Under the pieces are notes generated by a model. The model had not been told where the DNA came from, did not search any database, and worked only from the letters and a program-made list of their open reading frames with translations. A DNA stretch of 64,000 nucleotides, from positions 2,294,001-2,358,000 of the forward strand of contig NZ_JAGTUT010000001.1 in the NCBI RefSeq assembly GCF_025685605.1, given 5' to 3'. A program made the translations under genes and the position numbers. Position 1 is the first letter of the stretch; every line of letters begins with the position of its first letter. Shown here one piece after another: positions 38,899 through 48,454 of the stretch. Source of the stretch: Granulicella arctica. Lineage in GTDB: Bacteria > Acidobacteriota > Terriglobia > Terriglobales > Acidobacteriaceae.

Positions 38899-39585
38899 TC
38901 AGTTTTTGAGCGAGTCGTTGCCTAACTTCTCACCATTTGATTCCAATTTGGCGACGCGCGTCTCCAGCGAGGCAATTTGGGTGCGAAGTTCGCCGAGACT
39001 GGCTTCAAGTTCGGCTAAACGGCTCGGCTGAGCCGTAGGCGTACTGATCGCAAGAACCTCGGCGCTCGGTGGGCCGCCGAGAAGGTGCATGTAACGCGAT
39101 TCGCGTGCACCGGGCTGACGCGGGAGGAGGAAGGAGAGCGGCCCCGTAACATTGTCGACGGCGTCGGCGCCTGAAAGTTCGCGGCGGCCGAGGCGATCGA
39201 GCGTGGACTGGACGGCAGCGAGGTCGTCGAAGGTAAAGAGGCGATCGGCGCGGCTGCGTAGCTCGCCCGGTGTCTGTGGGCCACGCAGCAGGAGCAGGCA
39301 GAGAACGGCAGTCTCGTCACGGCGAAGATTGAATACGGTACGGGCGCGATGCTCGTACTTGGGAACGCGGGCATCACGAGCAGCGGTCGCAAGCTCGAGA
39401 TCTTCAAGGGTGTGCAGAGCCTGACGGACCTGCTCTTCGTCGAGATCGAGAACGGGATCACGGCTCGAGCGCTGATTGCAGGCGTTGATAAGGGCATTCA
39501 GCGATAGTGGGTAAGACTCCGGCGTGGTGATCTCTTTTTCGATCAGAGCACCGAGGACGCGGAGTGGAACAAGGCCGAGGATCAT
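38899..39585 (-). CDS. YceH/UPF0502 (DUF480) family protein
   Basis: 228 residues with two winged-helix-like DUF480 domains: RVLGALIEKEITTPESYPLS at the start, NQRSSRDPVLDLDE, YEHRARTVFNL, LLLRGPQTPGELRSRADRL and LPRQPGARESRYMHLLGG. The last ~40 residues are a short coiled coil (LEASLGELRTQIASLETRVA). Members are conserved, cytoplasmic and of unknown function. It lies 21 bp upstream of the kinase gene on the same strand. Confidence 0.88.
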   Translation of the reverse strand: MILGLVPLRVLGALIEKEITTPESYPLSLNALINACNQRSSRDPVLDLDEEQVRQALHTLEDLELATAARDARVPKYEHRARTVFNLRRDETAVLCLLLLRGPQTPGELRSRADRLFTFDDLAAVQSTLDRLGRRELSGADAVDNVTGPLSFLLPRQPGARESRYMHLLGGPPSAEVLAISTPTAQPSRLAELEASLGELRTQIASLETRVAKLESNGEKLGNDSLKN

Positions 39586-39792
39586 AGATATAAGGGTGCC
39601 ACAGCAGAGATTCTGCAGGGTGCACCGTAGATGGTGCAGAGTGCCGAATATGACAACTTGAGGACGAAAAGGTTACAAACTGACCTTGTTCAGGCAACGC
39701 AGGGGAGTAAACTATATCTGTGAATGGCCGATGAGACTTCTCATACGGGTACGGTCATTCCGGGTGAGAATCTTTCGGGCTCAGGAGCGTGG

Positions 39793-40479
39793 ATGCGGAT
39801 TTTACAAGGTCGAATCATCGCGGCAGTGGCAGCAGCAGCGCTTGCGTTCGCTACAAGCGGAGTAGCAAAGGCGGCTGAGCTCGACGAGACGTCCTTCATG
39901 ACGTCATCGTTGCTTAGCTCGGCGCACGTCTATCACCTCAAGCTGCATCATCTGCACACCGGCGAGAGCATCGACGTCGTCTACCGGGTCGGGAATATGT
40001 ACATCCCCACCGCAATGGACACGCTGAACCACTTTTTGCGCGATCACCGCACGGACACCGTCAGCGAGTATGATCCCCGCGAGTTCGACCTGTTGAACAA
40101 TCTGATGGCCAAGCTGGGGCGCCCCAATGGCGTGATTGACATCGTTTGCGGCTACCGGACACCCTGGAGCAATGCCTTCCTGCGACGGGCAGGTGCAGAG
40201 AGCGGTGTGGCCGAGCACAGTCAACACATGGCTGCGAAGGCAATTGATATTCGTGTCCCCGGTGTGACTACGGCTAAGTTGCGGGACACCGCACTTTCGC
40301 TTGATGCGGGCGGCGTCGGCTACTATCCGAAGTCCCAGTTTGTGCACGTGGATGTTGGCCCGGTGCGGACCTGGTCCTTTGGCGAGTCGCATCGGCGAGG
40401 CCGTGCATCCCTACGGACGGCGAAGTACAGCCGTCATCGGCACGGCCGACGCGGTGTTATCCGGCAGGTTGGCAACTAG
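39793..40479 (+). CDS. DUF882 / M15-like murein endopeptidase (YcbK/MepK type)
   Basis: 228 residues from the ATG with aggag 5 bp upstream and a typical signal peptide (to GVAKA); an earlier in-frame ATG at 39724 has no close site. The DUF882 domain has YHLKLHHLHTGESIDV at the start, ICGYRT-like VCGYRTPWSNAFLRR, the zinc motif SQHMAAKAIDIRV and FVHVDVGPVRTW with the third ligand. Such enzymes cut peptidoglycan cross-links in the periplasm. The tail is Arg/His-rich and unstructured. Confidence 0.85.
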   Translation: MRILQGRIIAAVAAAALAFATSGVAKAAELDETSFMTSSLLSSAHVYHLKLHHLHTGESIDVVYRVGNMYIPTAMDTLNHFLRDHRTDTVSEYDPREFDLLNNLMAKLGRPNGVIDIVCGYRTPWSNAFLRRAGAESGVAEHSQHMAAKAIDIRVPGVTTAKLRDTALSLDAGGVGYYPKSQFVHVDVGPVRTWSFGESHRRGRASLRTAKYSRHRHGRRGVIRQVGN

Positions 40480-40501
40480 CTTTCCGTTTCGTAACTCTTA
40501 G

Positions 40502-40528
40502 AAGGCCCCCAGGTGGGGCCTTTCTCTT
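40502..40528 (+). terminator. Terminator after DUF882 gene
   Basis: 8-bp stem aaggcccc / ggggcctt, 5-nt loop, then tctctt. Its position argues that the GH92 gene starts downstream of it. Confidence 0.75.
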
Positions 40529-40590
40529 GCCCTCTACCCGATGTGTTTTCGGCAATGTATTGTCCTCTGATGGGTATTTATGAAGCGGGA

Positions 40591-42888
40591 ATGTCTCTGA
40601 AGTTGCGCGCAGGTCGTCTGTCCGCTCTGGTTTGCTGCACATTGTTTGCTGCATCGGGTCTGATGGCCCAGGTCGAACCGATTGCCGCTGTTGATCCGAT
40701 GATCGGCACCTCGAATGGCGGCAATACCTATCCCGGTGCGACGGTTCCCTTCGGCATGATCCAGTGGAGCCCCGACACAAGCCAGAACTTCTACACCTAC
40801 GAGGACAAGAGCATCCGCGGCTTCAGCGTCACCCACCTCAGCGGCGTAGGCTGCCCGGTGTTTGGCGACATGCCGATGCTGCCGATGAGTGTCCGTCCGG
40901 GAGCCCAACGCGATCTAAAACACCCTGAGACGGTGCCGCTTGATCACACCCACGAGACGGCGCAGCCCGGCTACTATGCGATTACGCTGACCGACGGTAC
41001 GCGTGTCGAACTGACCACGTCTGACCGCAGCGGTATGGCGCGACTGACGTTTCCTAAGGGGCAGCATGCAGGCGTGCTCATCAACGGAGCAGGCAGCGCA
41101 TCGACGGATGTGCACATGGCCTTTCTTCCTCCGGTTGGCAGGGAGCATGACGGAGAGAGCCTGTCGTTCGGTGAAGATGGCACTCTGACCGGAACCGGGA
41201 CCGCAGGTGGGTTCTGCGGATCGCCGACCAAATACACGCTCCACGTGGCTTTCGCCTTCCAGAAGACGCCTGTTGTCCATGCGTTGTGGCGCGATGGAGC
41301 GTTGCAGGATGCAGCCGGAACGGTCTCCGGCAAGCAGGCTGCGGCATGGGTCGACTTGGGCAATGAGCAAACACAGGTGATTAAGGTTGGCCTCTCCTAT
41401 GTCAGCGAGGAGAAAGCGCGCGCAAACCTGCAGGCAGAGCTGCCGGGATGGGACTTCGATAAGACCCGTCAGCAGGCACAGGCCCGATGGGTCAAAGCGC
41501 TAGCCACGATCCAGATCGACGGAGCAAACGCTACGGATCGTCGGATCTTCTACACGGGGCTGTATCACGAGCTGATCGGGCAGACGCTCTTCAGCGATGT
41601 CGACGGCGAGTACATGGGCTTCGATGAAAAAGTTCATCACCTGCATGCCGGACAGAAAGGCCAGTACACCAACATCTCGGACTGGGATATCTACCGGAAC
41701 ACGGTGCAGATGCAGGCTTTGCTGTTCCCGCAGGAGGCGAGCGATCTGGCTCAATCGTTAACAAACGACGCGGAACAGCTTGGGTCGTACCCTCGGTGGG
41801 CCACCGCGAACGATGGATCGTACGTCATGGGAGGTGACTCACCGCCAATCATCTTGGCCTCGGTTTACGCGTTTGGAGCAAAGAATTTTGACGCCAAAAC
41901 AGCGCTCTCTTATGCAGTAAAGGCGGCGACTGCTCCGGGACTCGGGCAACATGGCAAGACGGAGCGGGACAATCTTGCGGACTATCTGAGGTTTGGCTAC
42001 ATTCCCGCCAGCAACTTAATCTCGGTCTCCGAGACCCTTGAATTGACTAACGCCGATTTTGCGACGGCGCAACTGGCGAAGGCGCTTGGGGACAAACCCT
42101 CAGAGAAGCTCCTCCTGAAGCACGCGGAAAACTGGCGCAACCTGCTCGACCCGTCGACGCGGTGGATGCGGCCTCGGCTTGCAGATGGAAGCTGGCTCCC
42201 GGGTTTCGATGCGGAGAAGTCCCTGCCACATCGGCCAGATGCCTCTGTATCGACTGATCAACTCGGATTCGAAGAAGGCAACACCTACCAGTACACGTTC
42301 ATGCTGCCCTTTGACTACGCCGGGCTGTTCACGGCAATCGGCGACAAAGCAGTTGTCGAGAAGCGGCTTGATCGCTTCTTCGAGAAGCTCGTCTGCTGGG
42401 GCGAGCCCTGCTTCAACATGGCCAACGAGCCTGACTTTGTGACGCCCTACGTGTACACGTTCCTCGGCAAGCCATGGAAGACAGCAGAGGTGATTACGCG
42501 CATCGAGAACGAGACCTTCAACACGACGCCAGGCGGTATCCCCGGCAACGACGATCTGGGAGCGACGTCAGGCGTCTATCTCTGGAACACGCTCGGGATG
42601 TATCCCGCGATCCCAGGTCTCGGTGGGGTCGTGCTCGGGACTCCAAGATTTATCTCTGCGATGGTCCATACAGGCGCAGGCGGAACGCTGACGATCACCC
42701 GGCACGGTGATGGAAAATACGTGCAATCAGTAATGCTGAATGGAGTTAATCATCCGGGTTCTTGGGTCCCGGTTGAAGACCTGCTGCACCATGAGGCGCA
42801 CCTCGACTTTCAGATGGGCGAGACGCCAGGCAGCCCGTGGGCTACTGGAGTCAGTGATCTACCACCATCACAATCGACGGCGAAATAG
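40591..42888 (+). CDS. Exported GH92 family alpha-mannosidase
   Basis: Calcium-dependent exo-alpha-mannosidase of glycoside hydrolase family 92. The ATG at 40591 begins a signal peptide (LSALVCCTLFAASGLMAQ); in-frame ATGs at 40570 and earlier overlap the upstream terminator. Family blocks: GGNTYPGATVPFGMIQWSP, GFSVTHLSGVGCPVFGD, NISDWDIYRNTV, GSYVMGGDSPPIIL, EEGNTYQYTFMLPFD, and the catalytic region GNDDLGATSGVYLWNTLGMY. About 765 aa, the usual length. It would release mannose from N-glycans, yeast mannan or similar polymers in the periplasm; no other glycan enzymes are adjacent. Confidence 0.92.
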   Translation: MSLKLRAGRLSALVCCTLFAASGLMAQVEPIAAVDPMIGTSNGGNTYPGATVPFGMIQWSPDTSQNFYTYEDKSIRGFSVTHLSGVGCPVFGDMPMLPMSVRPGAQRDLKHPETVPLDHTHETAQPGYYAITLTDGTRVELTTSDRSGMARLTFPKGQHAGVLINGAGSASTDVHMAFLPPVGREHDGESLSFGEDGTLTGTGTAGGFCGSPTKYTLHVAFAFQKTPVVHALWRDGALQDAAGTVSGKQAAAWVDLGNEQTQVIKVGLSYVSEEKARANLQAELPGWDFDKTRQQAQARWVKALATIQIDGANATDRRIFYTGLYHELIGQTLFSDVDGEYMGFDEKVHHLHAGQKGQYTNISDWDIYRNTVQMQALLFPQEASDLAQSLTNDAEQLGSYPRWATANDGSYVMGGDSPPIILASVYAFGAKNFDAKTALSYAVKAATAPGLGQHGKTERDNLADYLRFGYIPASNLISVSETLELTNADFATAQLAKALGDKPSEKLLLKHAENWRNLLDPSTRWMRPRLADGSWLPGFDAEKSLPHRPDASVSTDQLGFEEGNTYQYTFMLPFDYAGLFTAIGDKAVVEKRLDRFFEKLVCWGEPCFNMANEPDFVTPYVYTFLGKPWKTAEVITRIENETFNTTPGGIPGNDDLGATSGVYLWNTLGMYPAIPGLGGVVLGTPRFISAMVHTGAGGTLTITRHGDGKYVQSVMLNGVNHPGSWVPVEDLLHHEAHLDFQMGETPGSPWATGVSDLPPSQSTAK

Positions 42889-42902
42889 CATCACGCTAAA
42901 GC

Positions 42903-42932
42903 AGAAAGGCCGCCATCGCTGGCGGCCTTTCT
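42903..42932. terminator. Bidirectional terminator
   Basis: 12-bp perfect stem agaaaggccgcc / ggcggcctttct with a 6-nt loop, between the convergent GH92 and radical SAM genes. Confidence 0.8.
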
Positions 42933-42952
42933 AGTCTGCTGCATGTAATTGC

Positions 42953-45070
42953 TTAGTCGCCTGAAACGGTCTCTTCGATGTTTTGGACCACTTCGACGCG
43001 CGGAGCCGGTGCACTGGCTGGCTTGATATCTCCAAGGGAGATGAAGCCAGGCTGCTCCTGCTCGCCGAGCACTTCCTTGCGGTAGAGCTTGGCCATCTTG
43101 GCGTTCTCTGCATCCTGCTTGATCTTCGCATCGCGTGCGCGGATCTTTTCTTCGCGGGAGTTCTTGGCGATACCGGACTTGTCGAAGGTATCGTTGGCAG
43201 CAGCGTTGACGTGTGCCTCGTTGAGAACGAGATCGTAGGTCGCTTCCTTCTCGAGTCCAACCTTTTTACCACCGGCGAAGATCTCGTGACGACCATGCTC
43301 CTCGTACCACTTGGTAAGGGTGGAGGTCATGTGCATCTTCTCGATGATGTTGCGCCAGCCAACGCCCGTGTTATAGGCGCAGAAGCTGATCTCCCCCTCT
43401 TGTGTGGCATAGGGGATGATGCACTGCTCGGTGCGGCGGAAGTCGTAGTTGAAGAGATCCTGGAACCACATGCCGGCGATGAAGAGGAAGTTCCAGCGAT
43501 CGGCGCGGCGCATGTTGATGTCCGCCATCGTGCGATCGGCGGTGACCTTGCCGTAGCTGCGTCCGGTCGCGCCGAAGCACTTGTCGAACTTCGCGAGCAG
43601 ATCCTTGATTTTGAAGTGGGTAGGCGCATTGACCGGCTCGTAGTTGCGGAGCAGGGCGAGCGAAACGCCGATGATCGAGAGCCACTTGCCGCGAGCCGCA
43701 TCATTGATGCGAGCAACGTCCTTGGCCAGACGATCAGCGTTCAGGAAGGCAGTTACGGGAACGGCTTCCTTCGTTTCCTTGTCGATCATCAGCGCCATGC
43801 CGATACCGCAATTCGGGTGGCAACCGCAGGAGAGTTGACCCCACTCGTGATCCGGTCCGTGTACAAGGTCGGCCCAGTCAGAGAAGGTAGACATAAAGGA
43901 GATCGGGAACCAGTCGCGGATGGGCTCGCCGAGGCCGGTCTGATTCTTGACGTCATGCGCGAGATGCGACAGGGTATAGCGCTGCGCCATACGACGCTCG
44001 TCCGAGACGGCTTCATCGCGGCCAGTAAAGCTGACGGGCTGGAAGGAGAGGAAGTTGATCTTCTTCGGGTTGTCGAGCGCGAACTCGATGATGTGGCCAA
44101 CCTGCTCGTTGTTAATACCGTTGATGATGCAGGTGACGGGAACGATGTCGACGCCGGCCTCATGCAGGTTGTGAATGGCCTGGAGCTTCACATCAAATGC
44201 GTTGCCAACCTTGCGATGCGAGTTGGCGGCATTGCCGACGCCATCGAACTGCAGGTAAGCGTAGCGAAGACCGGCTTCAGCGGCAGCCTTCGAGAACTCC
44301 TTCGACTTGGCAAACTCGATGCCGTTGGTCGCAGCCTGTACGGAGGTGTAACCAACCTTGCGCGCATAAGCGACCGCATCAAGGAAGTAGGGGCTGAGCG
44401 TGGGCTCGCCACCTGAGAACTGAACCGACATCTGGCGCTTGGGCTTGATCGTGACCGCATTGTCCAGCATGGTCTTGATCTCGTCCCACGTCAGTTCGTG
44501 CACGAAGCCAACCTGGTTCGCGTCCATGAAGCAGGGATCGCACATCATGTTGCAGCGGTTCGTCAGATCGATCGTGAGGACCGAGCCACGGCCGTGAGTC
44601 ACAGTCGAGGTGCCGTGATTGTGGAGCTTCTCGTCGTTGTGCGCCTTGATGTCGCGACCAGGGAACACCTCTTCAAGGTGCTTGAAGAAGGCGGTGTCAA
44701 TCGACATAACGTCTTCAAAGTGACCGTGGATCGGGCAATCCTTGACCATCAGGATCTGACCGTCACGCTCGATGATCTGAGCCTTGATCTCGCCGACCTT
44801 CTCGTTGAGCAGGATCTCATGGGGAAGCTTGCCGTCTACGATCTGCTGGCGGATCTCGGGGATACAACGCGGGCAGAGAGAATCGGTCGTGCGGGGCCAG
44901 CCAAGGGGCGGCTTTTCCTTCTGGTAGCTCTTGAGAAGCGGCTTGTCGCTCCACTTGGGGGTAAAGCTTGCGTTCGGGCTGAAGGAGTTCAGCTTGTTGA
45001 AGACCGCCCAGCCTGCCTTTGCCGCGATAACGATCGCCTTCTCTGCTATCTTTGCCGGTTTCTTAGCCAT
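42953..45070 (-). CDS. Tes-like radical SAM protein (candidate membrane-spanning lipid synthase)
   Basis: 705 residues from the ATG behind an aggaga site; a 15-codon longer frame has no ribosome site. A rubredoxin-like cysteine region sits at 66-69 (CPRC) and 112 (KDCPIHG), the radical SAM CX3CX2C at 173-180 (CNMMCDPC), then VQFSGGEPTLS. A further cysteine cluster (CGCHPNC, 415-421) would hold auxiliary iron-sulphur sites. This layout matches the tetraether synthase (Tes/MJ0619) class, which joins lipid tails by carbon-carbon bonds; acidobacteria are known for membrane-spanning iso-diabolic acid lipids. The sequence shows the class; the exact reaction is inference. The C-terminal ~200 residues (Lys/Ala/Glu-rich) are beyond the archaeal length. 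Confidence 0.72.
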   Translation of the reverse strand: MAKKPAKIAEKAIVIAAKAGWAVFNKLNSFSPNASFTPKWSDKPLLKSYQKEKPPLGWPRTTDSLCPRCIPEIRQQIVDGKLPHEILLNEKVGEIKAQIIERDGQILMVKDCPIHGHFEDVMSIDTAFFKHLEEVFPGRDIKAHNDEKLHNHGTSTVTHGRGSVLTIDLTNRCNMMCDPCFMDANQVGFVHELTWDEIKTMLDNAVTIKPKRQMSVQFSGGEPTLSPYFLDAVAYARKVGYTSVQAATNGIEFAKSKEFSKAAAEAGLRYAYLQFDGVGNAANSHRKVGNAFDVKLQAIHNLHEAGVDIVPVTCIINGINNEQVGHIIEFALDNPKKINFLSFQPVSFTGRDEAVSDERRMAQRYTLSHLAHDVKNQTGLGEPIRDWFPISFMSTFSDWADLVHGPDHEWGQLSCGCHPNCGIGMALMIDKETKEAVPVTAFLNADRLAKDVARINDAARGKWLSIIGVSLALLRNYEPVNAPTHFKIKDLLAKFDKCFGATGRSYGKVTADRTMADINMRRADRWNFLFIAGMWFQDLFNYDFRRTEQCIIPYATQEGEISFCAYNTGVGWRNIIEKMHMTSTLTKWYEEHGRHEIFAGGKKVGLEKEATYDLVLNEAHVNAAANDTFDKSGIAKNSREEKIRARDAKIKQDAENAKMAKLYRKEVLGEQEQPGFISLGDIKPASAPAPRVEVVQNIEETVSGD

Positions 45071-45314
45071 GTGTGTCTCTGTCTCCTGGAGTAGGTACGG
45101 ATGCCGCTCGGTCATGTCGATGGTCTGACGTCAATCACTTACTAGAAGTTACTTGATCCACGAAGGGGTGCTAAGTGCACAACCGGATTCGCGTAGATGA
45201 CCATTGGATGAAAGGTTACCGCTCCAAGGTCCATTTCTGAAGCCACTTAGGTCGAACGGCAGAATCCTGCATTGAACGGTCTATTTTGAGGTCAAACGGC
45301 GGGCGTTATTCGGC

Positions 45315-46193
45315 TTAGGATCCAGGCCGCTGCGATACGTTGTTCAAAATCTGCTGAACGAAGACGATGCGGATGTGGACACGCTTGGCGAAGTCGGGGA
45401 GAAATTCGGTAATCAGATTGTCAATTGGATCGGAGGCGAGGCCTGTGGCAATACGCGCGACCGTTGAGGGGCCGTTGCCGTGGACGCCCGGGACATACAG
45501 GTTGGCGATCTCAGCGCTGATCGGGTAGGTAAGCAGGGTGCTGTAGTTGGGCATGGGGGTTCCGTCGTCGTGCTGCGAGATCACCGTATGCCGGACGGCA
45601 TGGAGAAAGCGCCGCGGAACGGAGGCTTGCGGCGAGCGATGGTAGTGCGGGTCCTCATGGAAGAGTGAGTCGAGCACAAAGGTGGAGACGAATTCGCCGG
45701 TGGCATCCTGGACAAGCGAATAGCCAATATCGCGACCAAAGCCTTTCAAGCCCGGTCCGTAAGCAGTATGAGAATCGATACCAACCGTGAAGCCGGCGTT
45801 CGCCGTAATTGTGAAGAGATTACCCGGATCGGTTAGGTCACGAATCGCGAGCAGACCCTTCTGCCTCGGGGTCAGCGCTAAAGCTCCGGGATAGTTCAGG
45901 AAGCGCTGGTAGGGATTACGGTCCAGTGGCGGCGTGCAGGGCGGCACAACTGCAGTTGGATCGGTATTGGTGGTGACAATGTTCGGGGTGCGCGGATCAT
46001 TCACCTTGCACGGCTGAGATCCGGGCGTACTTACGGAGGCGCTTTGGTGATACGTCCTTGCAGCCCCGGGCGAATCGGGGAGTTGCACCGTCTGGGGAGA
46101 GGTTTCGACACGCGGTGTCGGCGAGGGGGTCTGATCCTGAGCGCAGAGGACCGCTGCCGCTTGTAAGAGGGCGAGTAAAAATAGCCAACGCAT
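45315..46193 (-). CDS. Exported protein, paralogue of next gene
   Basis: 292 residues from an ATG with ggaga 8 bp upstream, starting with a signal peptide (MRWLFLLALLQAAAVLCAQ). A Pro/Thr-rich segment follows, then a conserved part with LFHEDPHYHRSP, QHDDGTPMPNYSTLLTY and a Gly-rich end (hydrophobic helices or a small barrel). The blocks HxDPxY and DDGxxxPNYS recur in the neighbouring upstream gene, so the two are paralogues. Not assigned to a known family; such proteins are frequent in Acidobacteriota as far as I recall. Confidence 0.6.
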   Translation of the reverse strand: MRWLFLLALLQAAAVLCAQDQTPSPTPRVETSPQTVQLPDSPGAARTYHQSASVSTPGSQPCKVNDPRTPNIVTTNTDPTAVVPPCTPPLDRNPYQRFLNYPGALALTPRQKGLLAIRDLTDPGNLFTITANAGFTVGIDSHTAYGPGLKGFGRDIGYSLVQDATGEFVSTFVLDSLFHEDPHYHRSPQASVPRRFLHAVRHTVISQHDDGTPMPNYSTLLTYPISAEIANLYVPGVHGNGPSTVARIATGLASDPIDNLITEFLPDFAKRVHIRIVFVQQILNNVSQRPGS

Positions 46194-46243
46194 CGCCGAA
46201 TCTCCCTGGCCCAAGTCTAGAACGCGAGCGCCCCCGCTGTACG

Positions 46244-47227
46244 CTACTCTTTCCCTTGCTTTAAGTGGACGGCTTCAAGGGCACCACTCAGGAACTCTGC
46301 GGCCACGAAGCTGAAAGCCGATCCGTACATCGCACTCCCAAAGGTTCGTGCCGTCTGACCAAAGCCGCGGTTTACATCGGGGTAATACGCATTGGTAAGA
46401 GCAGCACCGACAAGATTGCCGCTGACGAGAGAGTAGTTCGGAGCGAGGCGGCCATCGTCATTGCGAGTCACCAGGATGCGGGAGACGGAGTAGCCTGCCC
46501 GGACGAAGGCATTATGCGCAGGCCCCATCTTGTAGTACCGCGGATCCTGGTGAAAGGCGTTTGCCATCACAGAGTCTTTAAGGAGTTCTGTGGAGTAACC
46601 GCGTAAGGCAGCGGCGCCGAGGCGCTCTCCATAGGCTCCCTTGTCGGTGCCATAGTTTGGATCGCCGTTGATGATGTGCGAGTACCCGGAGGAGACAAAC
46701 CAGCCCAGCACGCCATACGCGGAGACACCATGGATGAAGCCAAGTTCAATCTTGTCGCCGGTATCGAGCTTCGGCGCAAGTTGACCCGGAAGAATATATT
46801 TGTCAGTCCGCGAAGCCATGTGGCTCGCTCGCAGCGCATCGCCACTCCCCAGCCCGAAGATCCGCTGTTCAATGGTCGGTGATTTGACGGACTTGGAAGG
46901 CTGGCCCGGTTGGGTCGGAGCCGTGGGCTGGGACTGCTGATCTTGCGAGCCCGCGCTCGACGAATAGAGAACAGCGCCTGGAGCATCCGGAAGATTCACG
47001 AAAGCCGTGGAATCAGAGGATTCAATCGAGGTGGAAGCTGGAACTGCAACCGATGCAGTTGGTACTTCCTGCGCACGAGCAAGGGGAGCAACGACTGAGA
47101 ACATCAGGAGTGCTATGGCTGAATGGAACTTGGGAGAGAGAAGAACCTGGGTGCTGCGTGCCGTGCTCAAAGAGAATACCTCGTACCGTCTGGCTGTGGT
47201 CACCACTTCATCTGGAAGTGAGTGCAA
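46244..47227 (-). CDS. Exported protein, paralogue of previous gene
   Basis: Up to 327 residues; the TTG start is uncertain, since the hydrophobic signal segment (FHSAIALLMFSVVAPLARAQ) begins only at ~34 and GTGs lie a few codons in. The mature part has a Ser/Gln/Pro-rich linker, then FIHGVSAYGVLGWFVSSGYS, FHQDPRYYKMGP, RNDDGRLAPNYSLVSGN and a Gly/Ala-rich hydrophobic end. It shares the HxDPxY and DDGxxxPNYS blocks with its neighbour. A function in or at the membrane is likely, but not known. Confidence 0.6.
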   Translation of the reverse strand: MHSLPDEVVTTARRYEVFSLSTARSTQVLLSPKFHSAIALLMFSVVAPLARAQEVPTASVAVPASTSIESSDSTAFVNLPDAPGAVLYSSSAGSQDQQSQPTAPTQPGQPSKSVKSPTIEQRIFGLGSGDALRASHMASRTDKYILPGQLAPKLDTGDKIELGFIHGVSAYGVLGWFVSSGYSHIINGDPNYGTDKGAYGERLGAAALRGYSTELLKDSVMANAFHQDPRYYKMGPAHNAFVRAGYSVSRILVTRNDDGRLAPNYSLVSGNLVGAALTNAYYPDVNRGFGQTARTFGSAMYGSAFSFVAAEFLSGALEAVHLKQGKE

Positions 47228-47443
47228 CTTGGTTGACGTATATAGAATGCGACCACTGTGCTATCAACAAGCGCTCGGAATTTTGTACCTATATACAACG
47301 GATGAGTCAGGGAGCAGGTAAGTTGTATCGCTCGGTCCACTGCGAACCCGGTTACCACTCCAATACGCAACCGTAAATACATTCTGCACTTATTTGACCC
47401 TAGTTTTTCATTGGACGTCTAATGAAGGATAACGAGGTGCGGC

Positions 47444-47686
47444 ATGGCAGAGACAACATCGAAGCGTCCGTGGGAGCAAAAGCTGCATGAGGCAGCGCTG
47501 ACGGTCGAGGAGGAGTTGCGCCGGGTCGTAACCTACATTAACGACGAGGTCGTGCCTGAGGTTCGGCAGAATAGCTCGATCGCATTGCGGGCCGCGGCTG
47601 TTGAGCTTGAGAAACTTGCCCGCAAGATGGACGAGCGGGCCGGACCGCGGACCCCTCCACCCGCCGGAGAGCCGACGCGCTCGTGA
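47444..47686 (+). CDS. Small charged helical protein upstream of rlpA
   Basis: 80 residues, Glu/Arg-rich amphipathic helices (TVEEELRRVVTYINDEVVPEV, LRAAAVELEKLARKMDE), no signal or membrane segment, Pro-rich tail. Ribosome site cgagg before the ATG. Its stop overlaps the GTG of rlpA by 4 bp (GTGA), so the two are translated together. Function unknown. Confidence 0.65.
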   Translation: MAETTSKRPWEQKLHEAALTVEEELRRVVTYINDEVVPEVRQNSSIALRAAAVELEKLARKMDERAGPRTPPPAGEPTRS

Positions 47687-48438
47687 GCAGGCTGCGCACG
47701 CTGTCTGCGGTTGCCCTTTCTGGGCTCGCGTGGGGAGTGGTCGGCTGCCACAAGCAGAGTAGGCAGGTGTATGCACCGCCTCCTCCATCGCTTACTCCAG
47801 CAGAACGACCTCCGGTTACGCGCACTCCACCAAAGAGCACGACTGCGGATGTACCGGCGGCGCGACCTCCTGAGATGAAAGGCAGGCCGGACGAGGTAGA
47901 GGTCGGGTTGGCGAGCTGGTACGGGCCGCCGTATCACAACCGCAAAGGCGCCGATGGGACTGTATACGACCAGAACGCCATGACGGCGGCACACAAGACG
48001 CTGCCCATGGGTTCGATGGTGCGGGTGACGAATCTGAGCAACGACCAATCAGTAGTGGTGAGGATCACCGACCGCGGACCTTTCGTGGGCGGGCGAATTA
48101 TCGATCTATCGCTTGCTGCGGCAAAGGCTGCTGGCGTCTACCAGGCGGGTGTCGCGAAGGTGCGAGTCGAGGCGTACGTTCCTGCGCTACGCCCGGGCGC
48201 AGATCCGGGTGGCCGGTGGTGCGTGCAGATCGGCGCATTCCTGACAGCGGACGACGCTGTGTCTCTCAAGAATGACCTGCTGCGGCGTTATACGACGGCG
48301 AAGGTGATTGAGTTTTCTGGACCCACAGGATTCTGGGTCCGCATCAACCCGAAGTTCCCCGACAAAGGAACCGCGGACAAGATCGCAGCGGGCATTCACG
48401 TGCCTGATGCCGAGCCATATCTGATCCGCACGGACTAG
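47683..48438 (+). CDS. rlpA: RlpA-like lytic transglycosylase lipoprotein with SPOR domain
   Basis: Signal peptide with lipobox-like end (LAWGVVGC), Pro-rich linker, double-psi beta-barrel with GLASWYGPPYHNRKGADGT, MTAAHKTLPMGSMVRVTN, ITDRGPFVGGRIIDLS, then a C-terminal SPOR domain (WCVQIGAFLTADDAVSLKND). RlpA cuts naked glycan strands at the division septum, to which SPOR binds. 251 aa. It overlaps the upstream small gene by 4 bp. Confidence 0.9.
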   Translation: MSRLRTLSAVALSGLAWGVVGCHKQSRQVYAPPPPSLTPAERPPVTRTPPKSTTADVPAARPPEMKGRPDEVEVGLASWYGPPYHNRKGADGTVYDQNAMTAAHKTLPMGSMVRVTNLSNDQSVVVRITDRGPFVGGRIIDLSLAAAKAAGVYQAGVAKVRVEAYVPALRPGADPGGRWCVQIGAFLTADDAVSLKNDLLRRYTTAKVIEFSGPTGFWVRINPKFPDKGTADKIAAGIHVPDAEPYLIRTD

Positions 48439-48454
48439 CGTCGTGCGTAAATTG

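Noticed and set aside
42983..44416. 477-codon open frame opposite the radical SAM gene
   Set aside because: Antisense shadow of a gene with clear motifs; product has no recognisable domain.
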